Positions 46,906-56,437 of a stretch of DNA of 64,000 bases are shown one piece after another (positions within the stretch are counted from its first letter, which is position 1; the number at the start of each line of letters is the position of its first letter). Source of the stretch: Callorhinus ursinus. Taxonomy: Eukaryota > Chordata > Mammalia > Carnivora > Otariidae. The stretch lies in the NCBI RefSeq assembly GCF_003265705.1, contig NW_020312966.1, positions 22,706,898 to 22,770,897 of the forward strand, read 5' to 3'. The translations under genes were made by a program, and so were the position numbers. The notes under the pieces are model-generated. The model ran no database searches. It was not told the DNA's origin and was given only the letters and a program-made list of their open reading frames with translations.

Positions 46906-47100
46906 CCTCAGTGCTTAGAAAATTTTACTGTGTATCTGAATTACCTGAAGGACTTATTAAAACAGAAATCGCCAGACCGCACCAACTTAAAGTTTCTGAT
47001 TCTGATAGATCCCGTGTGGGGCACAATAATTTGCCTTTGTAACAAGATCTCAGGCAATGCCGATGCTGTTTGCTCAAGGATCCTACTTGGAGAACCATTG
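46906..47100 (+). mobile_element. MER5A-type hAT DNA transposon remnant
   Basis: Short non-autonomous hAT-Charlie element in + orientation. It has CTGAATTACCTGAAGGACTTATTAAAAC near 46936-46963, AGTTTCTGATTCTGATAGAT near 46992, AATTTGCCTTTGTAACAAGA near 47029, GCAATGCCGATGCTGTTTGC and the terminal GGAGAACCATTG at 47089-47100. The length (about 195 bp) fits the family. It encodes nothing. Confidence 0.9.
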
Positions 47101-48477
47101 TGACAACGATGCTTCATTTCCTGCCCTTTCCTTTTCCTAGTCCTCCACAGATGAGAAAAATGTGCAATTATGATACTGCCCAGGAATTCTGAGGAGCATT
47201 ATTAATATTCCTTGAGGATATTAATAACCCCAGAGGATAAAAGAAGGGAACGTTGATCCTCAGCTCCTCTAACCCACTGGCCAAGGTTGGCCCCATGGAC
47301 ATTATCATCCCTTACCTTGTAGATGCAGAATGGTTGCTGGTTATTTCCTACCGTGCCTTCAAGAAGTCCCAGGGAAGGGAACAAGGGAAATACAGTGCTG
47401 GCCTGAGGCGAGACTTTGTCTCACTGCACTGTGTGAAGCTGGCGAGAGTCTGCATGAGACTAGTGGTACCCACAAACTGAAGTTATGAAGTGAAGGGGAG
47501 GGGGTTTTGAACAAGGAGCAAGTGTCCAGTACAGCGGCATTGGTGCAAACCAGATTCTCTCGATTTTACTGTTAAATGTGAATTTTGTTTTACAAGAGCA
47601 TTCTAAAATTATTTTTATGACATGATTTGTTGAGGCTTTTGACTGAAATTTGTCACAAAGGAAGGAGAGAACAAAAAAATCTTACTTAAAGAAACCGATA
47701 AGCTTAATTTGGAGGATTTGTTTAAAAAGGCAGGGAAAAAAAAAAACATGTGGAATTACTTTTAAATCCATTCAAAATTTCAAATGCGTTTTTTTAACTT
47801 TCTAGTGCCCTGGTATAGAAATCAATAAATTGGGTTAGAGTGTGTATGAAAGGAAAATACTGAGTGAAGAAGATATAATTTTCAATATTCTATAAATTAG
47901 ATTACTAACAACCTTGGGGAATCATGACTTATTTTTTTTCTGGTATATGGAAAATTTTGATAATTTTAGGTATAATTAGTTTTTTTTTAATTTAATGGTT
48001 CAATAGGAGAGTCACCGTTGGTGAAATATGCTTATATCTATTCTTCCATTCTTTTACATGTGTGTCTTTAATCAGTGAGTATATTGAGTAAAGGTTATGT
48101 TTATAATTGGAGAAAGTGCTAAAATAACTTCCAAAGACCTTTATTTTATAGGTATCTCAAACTTGAATGCTAGGATTAATAAGAATTCCTTATGTAGTGA
48201 GAGTTACAGCAACTCAATATTGTAATAAAAAATTAGATCATGATATTTTCGAGGGGATATTATATTTTTTTCTGATGCCTAATGTTTTTGCTTGGTTTAC
48301 TAAGCTAACATTACTGGTCAACCGTCAGTACGATGTGCGTTATGAGGAGTTTTTCCTGTTTTAACATTTTCTTCCCATTTATCTACACCGTGAACTGACT
48401 CTTCAGAACCCAGAATCATGCCTACTTCTTAGAAGGGGCCCCATACATTCCCCATAGAGAAGATACATTACTAGAGT
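47101..48477. other. Unique non-coding DNA
   Basis: About 1.4 kb with no nameable repeat. Short frames such as 47253-47480 have no recognisable domain. Confidence 0.5.
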
Positions 48478-48478
48478 T

Positions 48479-48619
48479 AGCTTACTATCTTTTTTTCCCC
48501 TAAAGATGTAATTTTTAAGTAATGTCTACACCCAACATGGGGCTCGAACTAACAACCCCAATGTCAAGAGTCGCACACTCTACCGACTGAGACAGCCAGG
48601 CGCCCAAGCTTACTGTCTT
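48479..48619 (-). mobile_element. Short tRNA-derived CAN-SINE variant, antisense, with 13-bp TSD
   Basis: The body at 48492-48606 reads in reverse GGCGCCTGGCTGTCTCAGTC, GGTAGAGTGTGCGACTCTTG, GTTCGAGCCCCATGTTGGGT, then a short AT tail. It lacks the CT-rich region of the other copies and keeps clear A-box and B-box (GTTCGAGC) tRNA promoter features, so it is a different SINE subtype. Repeats AGCTTACTATCTT and AGCTTACTGTCTT (12 of 13) flank it at 48479-48491 and 48607-48619. Confidence 0.92.
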
Positions 48620-48737
48620 GCTTGATGTACCTAACTGGTCCCCAAGTATGCTCAACCTAAAGCATGTTAGTGTATGCCTTCTAACCAGCTGAGTAATTAC
48701 ATCAAACATTTACTGTTTATTACTTTACATACACATT

Positions 48738-48965
48738 CATCAACTACTTTTTATTCAAGTATAATTAACCTCCAGTGTTATGTTAATTTCAGGCTTACAA
48801 CCTAAGATTCCACAATTCTGTACATTACTCAGGGCTCATCACGATTAAGTGCCCTTCACCTATTTCGCCCATCCTCCCACACACCTCCCTTCTGGCAACC
48901 ATCAGTTTGTTCTCTGTATTTAAGAGTCTGGTTGTTTTGTTTGTTCGTTTCCATCAACTATTTTT
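48738..48965 (-). mobile_element. 5'-truncated L1 tail, antisense, with 14-bp TSD
   Basis: The body at 48752-48951 is the reverse of a carnivoran L1 3' UTR: AAGTATAATTAACCTCCAGTG, ACATTACTCAGGGCTCATCA, CACCTATTTCGCCCATCCTC, CTTCTGGCAACCATCAGTTT. Repeats CATCAACTACTTTT and a 13 of 14 match flank it at 48738-48751 and 48952-48965. The target was itself the terminus of an antisense L2. Confidence 0.88.
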
Positions 48966-49440
48966 AATATATGCCTGGGCACCTGGCTCTGTGCTCAAAC
49001 TATAAGAAAAGAATCAATACCTCTGCCCTCTGAGAGGTCACTGACCAGGGCAGGGGACACACCCATTCACAGCTGATTTTAGAACAATAGTGTGAAGTAG
49101 AAGGACGCCTGCATGCACAGTAATTACGGGAGATTCGTGGAGGGTAGGCGTCTGGTCTCGTGGAGGGCATCAGGGACAATTACTGGGGAGTGGAGGTATG
49201 AGGTAAAAATGATTAGAGGATGTGCAAGTGGGTGAAAGGAAAAAAAGGCCAGCAGGGAGCATTCTGAGGAGAGGTGCACTTAAGCAACACCCAGGCATAG
49301 GATCACGTAGAATAAATTACAAGTGGTTCAGCTCTGCTGCATTCTACAGTGGCTATCAGGAGGAATGTTTGATGGGGCTGAAGGTCCAAGAGAGGCTTCA
49401 GACCCTTGTCTAAAAGTGTGGACTTCATCCTGGGGGCAAG
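48966..49440 (-). repeat. L2 3' region, antisense
   Basis: ATATATGCCTGGGCACCTGG and CTCTGCCCTCTGAGAGGTCA near 49021 match a reversed L2 terminus. The GTGCAAGTGGGTGAAAGG and GTGTGGACTTCATCCTGGGGGC stretches further right keep the L2 order. The terminus itself is split by the L1 tail at 48752. Confidence 0.65.
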
Positions 49441-49527
49441 GAGCTTGTTGCAAGGTGTGAATTATCACAAAGACTGTATTTGCACCAATGTGTGCATAGA
49501 TTCAAATGTCCTATTCCAGTATCTACA

Positions 49528-49690
49528 CAAGGCACAATCTAGCGACCTTAGTCCTGGGCTCTAGTAGTGACTATGGCTAACACATTGACTTACAGGGGGG
49601 CATTTCCCTTCTTTGTTCTCAGTTACCTTAGCTGCTAGAAGATGGGCCACCTTATGTTTCAAGGCACCGTTGGAGATGTTAAATAGAACA
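49528..49690 (+). repeat. MIR SINE fragment, sense
   Basis: CCTGGGCTCTAGTAGTGACTATGG, CATTTCCCTTCTTTGTTCTC, AGTTACCTTAGCTGCTAGAAGATGGG keep MIR order with high divergence. Confidence 0.6.
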
Positions 49691-49967
49691 GCAGATGAAA
49701 GCAACTTCTAAGCATATTCACAGGACATGCATGATTCATATGATTTCCAGTTCTTAGAAGATGGATGTTTGTCGCACAAGAGCATCACCCTCCCATGCAA
49801 ATAATGCAGATGCTCATTCATTTGGATACAGTCTGTAATGGTGCCTAGGGAGTAAAGCAGGAGACGACTGATGGAAGCTGGACCAAATCTTTGGGGACAA
49901 AGGACATTTTTGTGTATTGCTTTCTTTGTGCAGTTGAGTAAATACTCATTTCTCCTTGACATTTTAC

Positions 49968-49999
<32 letters not shown>

Positions 50000-50021
50000 A
50001 TATATATACATATATATATAT
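49968..50021. repeat. (TA)n microsatellite with TATG interruptions
   Basis: TA units over about 54 bases with GTATG and CATA breaks; the whole array is near-palindromic. Confidence 0.94.
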
Positions 50022-51164
50022 TACACGTTCTCAGGAAATATCCACAACTTATGACAAATGATTCCCGGTTTACAGTTTCTTTGTGGAAGCTAAGCCCTAT
50101 ATGAACATTGGGAAGGATCTGCTTTCTGCCTGCGTGAGACAAGAAGAAATGGGAAATCCACATATCAGCTTTGCACACAATGAAAACAAATTTTCACTTC
50201 CTGAGGCTCCTGGACTCCCCACCCATCACTCTTCACAACCCCAGTTCCATCTTTCTGTGCGTTTATGCTGGAGAAAGAAAGAGTTGGCCATCCCGGGAGC
50301 TCACTTTCCACCTTGTTCTGTCGTCTGTGTGGACAGTCACCACATAGTGCAGGCTTTGCGTATCCTGTCACCCTGCATGAGGCACTGGGGGTCCAAACGG
50401 GTCACTTTTGCAAGTAACATGCATATGGCGCTGGGGCAGCCTTCATGCGTTTCAATCTCCTTCTCTTCTATCCTCTGTCCTCACCATACGGATCCAGCCC
50501 TGGGCGTCTGTTGAGTTTCATGAATGCTCTTAAATGTTATGGGAAAGAGAGCAGAGTCAGGGAAAACTAGGTGCCATAAAAAAATGTGCAAGCAAGGTAT
50601 CGCTACCTCTGCCTGTACCCGGTGGAAATCACAGCCATAGCCCTTGTGTAGGTTCTTCCCGCGCCCAGTAAAAATGAAAACAACATGGTAATAAATTAGC
50701 TGGAACTGCACTTCCCCGGGGTTCAGTGACAGTATGATAAATAACCTTGCGCATGCACGATCTGGCTTTCCCTCTGCCAAGGTTTTCTGCTGTAAGATTT
50801 TCAGGCCTTAAGTCATGGTCATCAACACTTGATTAATACAGGGAGGGAAAGTTAAGATAACACTGGGGATATATTTCCTTGGACAATACAACATATTAAC
50901 AGTATAATATTCGATCTGGGTTAAGTATTTATTGATCATTAGAAGGATAATCATTTATATGTATAATTATGAGTTGAAATGCTCAAACCCTTCTTGTAAA
51001 GTAAACACTTTGAAAACTCCTAGAGGCTCACCTTAGGTTTGTTCATCTCTGATTTTTGAGGTATATTTCCTGGTCTTCTCATTTTCTAATTCTGGTAAAT
51101 TAGGTGCTTAAACCTTGCAGCGTTATTTGTATGCAGAATTTATTCCTCAGTACATTTTCCATTT

Positions 51165-51214
51165 TATATATATATATATATATATATGGAATATATATAT
51201 GTGTATATATATAA
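51165..51214. repeat. (TA)n microsatellite, interrupted
   Basis: TA units broken by TGGAA and GTG words, about 50 bases. Confidence 0.92.
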
Positions 51215-51767
51215 ATTATGTATATAATACGATTATGTTTTATAAATATTTATATCACATTCACTTAACCTCAATCCATCAAATAAATTCAGTTATATTT
51301 GTATAACTTTCACAGGGAAGGAATAACTTAGCATATAACTTTTCTGGCTGAACTACTATTGTCAGAAATGAATCTGTATTTACTCTCTGTATCCTAATCA
51401 TCTTTTTTTTTTTTTTTTGGATGGAAAAAGGTAAATCATAAACATCCCTTTGCCATTAATTACTGCAGCAGGGAAAGTGAGCGTTCAAGTAAATAATAAT
51501 AAAGCTGAGTTTTACCAAATAGCAAAGCTAAATAAAGATAGAATAGAAATTTTGTTTATATTTTTTGAGGGATGGCTTGCATAATTACCCCCAGACACTG
51601 AATGTAATCTAGTCACTATACATGCATTTCTTCCTTGTAGCACTTCCCATCTCTTAGGCCCTAAAAAAATATAATGAGTTCAGACTCTGATGATTCTATT
51701 TGGGCCGAGTGTGTGTTCATATTTGTGTGCACGGCTGTGCTGGGTGTTTTTGTGTATATATTAAAAG

Positions 51768-52008
51768 AGTGTGATAACAGCTATTACGTATTCAACACCT
51801 GATTACATACCCGCTACTGTTTTAAGGGCTCTATATTTTTTATCTTACTTAATTTTCAAAAATGACCATGTGGGTATATACGGTTGTATCCTCTTTTTTA
51901 AAACGAGGAAACAGGAGGAAGTAATACATTTGCTGAAACCATTCAGTAAGAAAGTGGCGGGACCAGGATTCAAAACCTGTAAGTCTGTGTTCAGCTCCCA
52001 GCCAGTGT
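51768..52008 (-). repeat. MIR SINE, antisense, nearly full length
   Basis: AACAGCTATTACGTATTCAACACC, GCTACTGTTTTAAGGGCTCTATA, AACGAGGAAACAGGAGGAAG, GAAAGTGGCGGGACCAGGATTCAAA run in the exact order of a reversed MIR (positions 51776 to about 51980). Confidence 0.88.
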
Positions 52009-52330
52009 GTTCTGCTTCACAAAGAAGGGGCTGGGCATCAGAGGCCAGAAAACAGCATGATGATCTCAAATGGCTTTTCCCTTCAAATATATTTTCTTGA
52101 TTTCTCAAAGCTGAGTATAACTGGATTTCATGGAACTCTTATAAATCCTCCTCCAGGAGAAATTCTTCTGATTAAATTCACCACATTTCTGTCACTCCTT
52201 TACTATGCTCATTCCACTTCACTTAAATAAAAAGTCAAATTAAAATTGGACAGTTCCGAATGATCATAAAAATTGCCACAGTACATCAAGCTTTATTAAC
52301 ATGGAAACACACTACTGTTGAATACTGAAA
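52009..52330. other. Unassigned non-coding DNA
   Basis: About 320 bp, nothing named. Confidence 0.5.
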
Positions 52331-52387
52331 GTTTATTTGATGTTCTTCTGTCTGGCCCAAAGCAGGATGTATGTTTATTTATCTTGC

Positions 52388-52437
52388 AAAACAAACAAAC
52401 AAACAAACAAAACAACAACAACAACCACAACAAAAGA
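52388..52437. repeat. (AAAC)n/(AAC)n microsatellite
   Basis: Five AAAC units grade into AAC units. It lies inside or beside a degraded L2 end. Confidence 0.93.
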
Positions 52438-52535
52438 AACCAGACAGGAACCATGCTTTCTTTGTCTTTATAACTCTAGGACCCAGTTCCGAGTATGATA
52501 CATGACAGGCACTCATTAAATATTTGTTATATCAC
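52438..52535 (+). repeat. L2 3' end, sense
   Basis: GGAACCATGCTTTCTTTGTC, CTCTAGGACCCAGTTCCGAG, GACAGGCACTCATTAAATATTTG follow the L2 terminus order. An upstream part before the AAAC repeat (from about 52340) is likely but weak. Confidence 0.7.
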
Positions 52536-52814
52536 ATATGCCTCATCGACTCTGACATAGTCATCACAATATTTCATTTCATAATTTGGATAATAAGAGA
52601 TTTCACACAGAATAATCAAAGACTTTGGGTTGTAAATAACAACAACAACAACAAAAATAACCCTTGTTCTATCTAAAATAGGAATTTGTTAAAAAAGACT
52701 GATGGAACTCAAGGTCAAAAATAGGAAACTGTGTTTTACCAGGCACTGGAAACAAACCAGAGGGGCTCCAGGAAGCCAGCTGGTTCTCTCTCTTTGGTCC
52801 CATATTCTGTTGCT
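52536..52814. other. Unassigned DNA with a short (AAC)n run
   Basis: A six-unit AAC run occurs at 52637-52654. Nothing else could be named. Confidence 0.5.
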
Positions 52815-53038
52815 GCATTTCTTTGTTCTTTTTTTTTTTTTAAAGATTCCATTTATTTATCTGAGAGAGAGAGAATGAGAGATAGCACGAGAGGGAAGAG
52901 GGTCAGAGGGAGAAGCAGACTCCCTGCTGAGCAGGGAGCCTGATGTGGGACTCGATCCCGGGACTCCAGGATCATGACCTGAGCAGTTGGGCAGTCGCCC
53001 AACCAACTGAGCCACCCAGGCGCCCGCATTTCTTTGTT
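52815..53038 (-). mobile_element. CAN-SINE, young subtype, antisense, with 13-bp TSD
   Basis: The body at 52828-53025 has poly(T), the AG-rich tail with GGGAAGAGGGTCAGAGGGAG (reverse of the CCCTCTGACCCTCTT subtype), CGGGACTCCAGGATCATGAC and GCAGTCGCCCAACCAACTGA, ending GAGCCACCCAGGCGCCC. Perfect repeats GCATTTCTTTGTT lie at 52815-52827 and 53026-53038. Confidence 0.96.
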
Positions 53039-53753
53039 GTTGTCCTTCGTGATGGTCTACACGTTCCCACTTCTTCATGCACATGATAGAAAACAGTGAC
53101 TCCAGCCTGATCCCCACGTAAGCGCCCGGCCTTGGTGCCCCCAGCTAAGTGAGTCAGCTCTCCCTGTTCCAAGTCTGACATCCTGGGAGCAAGTACTCAG
53201 TCCATCTAGTTTGGGTCAGGCATCTACTTGGGGGCTGCCTGGCTTACTGCCACTCAGCAGAGACCATGCAAGACAAGTCCTAAAAAGCGAGGGCAAACAA
53301 TTGCTCCAAAAAAGAGAAGTGCAAGGGTGTGGAGATCATAACTGGTAGAGGAAAAAGTGACCATCTTTTAACATTTAACATTTTTAACACCTTTGCAGCC
53401 ACTTTAACCATAAACCATGGTATCATTTTTGCAGGAAAATACAATTCTATCTTCATATATAATTTCATATATAGCTCATTATATATTTCATATATAATTT
53501 CCATGTTTTTACGTTCATAAAGTGGTATCTACATAATATCAACCTCTCCAAGAAGTTTAGGGGAAAAGAATCAATGAAATATTTATTTGGAGAACAAATA
53601 TTCCAAATTCATTGCTGGAACAGGGTGTTGCCTCCATTTGCATCAGTTAATCTATCTGAAACAGAGTAAATAGAAAACGCCAGAACACTTTGGTCTTTAT
53701 TCAATACATATCAATCATGTGAAGAAAAAGTTACACAAATGTTAAATCAAAAT
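53039..53753. other. Unassigned DNA; AT-rich direct repeats at 53452-53500
   Basis: TTCATATATAATTT occurs at 53452-53465 and again at 53487-53500 in a CATATAT-rich patch. The rest is plain non-coding sequence. Confidence 0.5.
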
Positions 53754-53908
53754 GCAACCTTATTGTGAGATCGAGCCCCCCGTGGGGCTCTGCGCTCAGC
53801 GGGGAGTCTGCTTGAGATTCTCTCTCTCCTCTCTCTCTGCCTCTCCCCCTGCTCACTTTCTCTCTCTCTAAAATAAGTAAATTAATCTTTTAAAAAAGCA
53901 ACCTTATT
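53754..53908 (+). mobile_element. 5'-truncated CAN-SINE, sense, with 11-bp TSD
   Basis: The body at 53765-53897 starts in the middle of the tRNA-related part (GTGAGATCGAGCCCCCCGTG) and continues with GGGGAGTCTGCTTGAGATTC, a CT-rich tail and an A-rich end. The first half of the head is missing, yet GCAACCTTATT repeats bound it at 53754-53764 and 53898-53908. It was therefore born truncated and not later deleted. Confidence 0.92.
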
Positions 53909-54498
53909 TATCTGCACTTTAATTTTAACAACGCTGGAGCTATGAGGATACAGAGAGCTAAATCTGGTATTTGTCATTCTCTTTCCTTTGAAAGAAATAC
54001 GTTTATTCTGTGCTCATGTCCATCGTCCATTTTTTCGTGTTAAAATGGACAAACTTTTAGTTCTGTCTTTTAACATCACGACTTGACAAATTAAAAGATT
54101 GAAGCATTAAGTTGGCACTGATGGTATTACTTTTGTTTAATTTACTTGTTAATGAAAAAAATATGACTTTGTACTAAAAACATAGGTACAGTAAGGACCT
54201 TCACACAATAAAACCAGAAAATAGAAAAGGGGTAATTGCAGAGAAAAATCAGAACGGAAAGCAGAATTTGCATTTATGACAACTGAGTACTTTTGGTAGC
54301 TCTGAGTTTTGTAGAAGTTGAGTCAAGAGGAATGAATTGCTCTCTCATTCTTATTGCCATGTGATAGGGCAGGATAACAAGATGCCAGAGCCCTAGGTCT
54401 TGGAACCTGTTTCCCGTGTTAGCTTACAGATGGTCGAAAGGACTTGGCAGTTATTAAACTAAGGATTTTGAGATGGGGATTGTCTGGGTGGGCTCAAT
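53909..54498. other. Unassigned AT-rich DNA
   Basis: About 590 bp, nothing recognised. Confidence 0.5.
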
Positions 54499-54714
54499 TG
54501 TATTACAGGTCTTTTTTTTTTAAGATTTTATTTATTTGTCAGAGAGAGAGAAAGCACAGGCGGGGGGCGGGCATCAGAGGAAGAGGAAGCAGCAGACTCC
54601 CTGCTGAGCAAGGAGCCCAAAGCGGGGCTGGATCCCAGGACGCTGGGATCATGACCTGAGCTGAAGGCAGATGCTTAACCGACTGAGCCACCCAGGCGCC
54701 CCTGTGTTACAAGT
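54499..54714 (-). mobile_element. CAN-SINE, antisense, with 12-bp TSD
   Basis: The body at 54511-54702 has poly(T), AAGATTTTATTTATTTGTCAG, CGGGGGGCGGGCATCAGAGG in the tail, GATCCCAGGACGCTGGGATC and the head end GAGCCACCCAGGCGCCCC. Flanks TGTATTACAGGT and TGTGTTACAAGT (10 of 12) lie at 54499-54510 and 54703-54714. Confidence 0.95.
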
Positions 54715-54859
54715 GTTTAAAAGTGAGGAACCTTCTGCAGCTGCAGAAAACCAGAGTAATTGGAGGACAAGAATTCAACAGCTTATTGCTGATTCTAACA
54801 TGCGGGGAGCTACATGCAAAGACTAGAAAAGGGAAGCACATGGATTCTTCCCTAGATTC

Positions 54860-54990
54860 TTCAGAGGGAACGGAGCCCTGCCTTGGTTTTAAGACTTCTA
54901 CTCTAGAACCATACGGTAATAAATTTCTGTTGTTTTCAGCCACTAAGTCTGTGGTAATTAACTAAAGCAGCAATAGGAAACTCATGAAGA
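54860..54990 (+). mobile_element. LTR 3' fragment, MaLR/MLT1-like, sense
   Basis: GAACGGAGCCCTGCCTTGGTTTTAAGAC near 54868, AATAAATTTCTGTTGTTTTC near 54918, CCACTAAGTCTGTGGTAATT near 54940 and GCAGCAATAGGAAACTCATG near 54967 are the last 130 bases of an LTR of the type at 3888-4372, but in + orientation. Confidence 0.75.
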
Positions 54991-55290
54991 TACAAAGATG
55001 CAGCCTGTTCATGAGGAAAAAAAACTTTTCTTTTTTGGGGGGAGGGGTTTCCTGGTCCTGATCTCCAAAAAAAATTTACACCTAGAAGCTTTATAACAGG
55101 GCAATTACCCTAATCAAAATACTGGAAAAAAAAAAAACTGCAGAGGTAGTCTTAATATGGCTTCTTTATTCATCTTAATTATTAATTGTAATGTTTTAAT
55201 GTTTTATTTTTATTTTTTTAACCTTTAGCAATAGTTTTTAGGGGGAAAAGCACAGTAGGAAGAGAAAGAGATGCAGTTCATAGACGAAAC
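54991..55290. other. Unassigned DNA
   Basis: A T/G-rich patch and several A runs; nothing named. Confidence 0.45.
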
Positions 55291-55498
55291 ATGGAGAATC
55301 TTGGGGTGCCTGGGTGGCTCAGTAGGTTAAGTATCTGCCTTCAGCTCAGTCATGATCCCGGGGTCCTGGGATTGAGACCCGCATCAGGCTCCCTACTCAG
55401 CGGTGAGCCTGCATCTCCCTCTGCCTGTCGCTCCCCCTGCTTGTACTCTCTCTCTCTCTGACAAAGAAATAAAATCTTAAAAAAAAATGGAGAATCTT
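55291..55498 (+). mobile_element. CAN-SINE, sense, with 12-bp TSD
   Basis: The body at 55303-55486 has the head GGGGTGCCTGGGTGGCTCAG, CTGCCTTCAGCTCAGTCATG (one G lost), CCCTCTGCCTGTCGCTCCCC, a short CT tail and GAAATAAAATC plus poly(A). Perfect repeats ATGGAGAATCTT lie at 55291-55302 and 55487-55498. Confidence 0.96.
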
Positions 55499-56188
55499 TA
55501 GGAATAGCAATCATATACCTAACTCTTAAAAAAAAAAAACCTACATAATAAAATGCCACTCGTTTGTTACAACTAAAAGTAACTGAAAAATAATTGAAAC
55601 GCTGTGCTGACCATTAGGATCATGATTTGGGCACCTGGACAGTGACCATCTTGATTCAAGTTCCCTGGAACATCAGTTACGTAGAACACATTTCCAAAAT
55701 GGCTTCGACACCAGGCATACCCTGATCTGCCCCAGTCAGCGTGCCAGTAAGTATACGTGACATTAAGATACATTAGGTAGTTTAAATATCTTGATCCAAG
55801 AGACTGAATCAACAGAACCACGACTTCCCTATATTTTAAATGTTTCAGTGTTTGCCCAGCAGTGAAGTGCTATAGTAAAAATAGTAAAACCGATAGTTAT
55901 TGAGTACATCATAATTTCAAACATGAGCAACATGGAAAATTAGTGTTTAAGTTCTTTGTGTAAAACGCTGATCAAACAGAGTCCTTGGACCAGTGTTTGC
56001 CTTCTTATCATAGCACACCTTACAGTAAGGAGCAAAGAGGGAGCATCTTTTGTGCACCTCAGCGAATTAGCCCACTCTAGGTTTTCATCAGCTTTTAACA
56101 TTTTACCTTTTGCTCTTACAGTGACCTGAAATGGACTGAGGGCTCCTTTTATGGGAAGTCTTTTATGTTAGTGTCATTGGCTCTGGGA
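55499..56188. other. Unassigned non-coding DNA
   Basis: About 690 bp with no nameable repeat. Confidence 0.5.
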
Positions 56189-56437
56189 CATCTTCCTCCT
56201 CTTTATTTTTTTTTTTTAAGATTTTATTTATTTGACAGAAAGAGAGAGAGCACACGCAGGGGGAGTGGGAGAGGGAGAAGCAGGCTCCCTGCCAAGCAGG
56301 GGCAGAGGGAGAAGCAGGCTGTCTGCTGAGCAGGGAGCCCAAGGGGGGCACTCGATCCCAGGACCCTGGGATCATGACCTGAGCCGAAGGCAGATGCTTA
56401 ATCTACTGAGCCACCCAGGCGCCCATCTTCCTCCTCT
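56189..56437 (-). mobile_element. CAN-SINE, antisense, with internal 34-bp duplication and 14-bp TSD
   Basis: The body at 56203-56423 has poly(T), the ATTTTATTTATTTGACAGAA tail and the head end GAGCCACCCAGGCGCCC. The stretch 56270-56303 is repeated at 56304-56337 (AGAGGGAGAAGCAGGCT shared exactly, then diverging). Perfect repeats CATCTTCCTCCTCT lie at 56189-56202 and 56424-56437. Confidence 0.95.

Larger units (their letters stand above)
49691..51767. other. Unique non-coding DNA with two TA microsatellites
   Basis: About 2.1 kb. The 143-codon + frame (50083-50514) and the 156-codon - frame (49708-50178) are the largest here. The latter runs through the TA repeat, and neither has recognisable features, so neither is called. 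Confidence 0.45.

Noticed and set aside
48492..48606. Possible tRNA gene on the - strand (A-box and B-box present)
   Set aside because: It has a SINE tail, target-site repeats and mismatched stems; it is a tRNA-derived SINE and not a tRNA gene.
50083..50514. 143-codon + open frame, the longest outside nameable repeats
   Set aside because: No recognisable domain or protein-like composition; length is within chance for 64 kb of six-frame translation.
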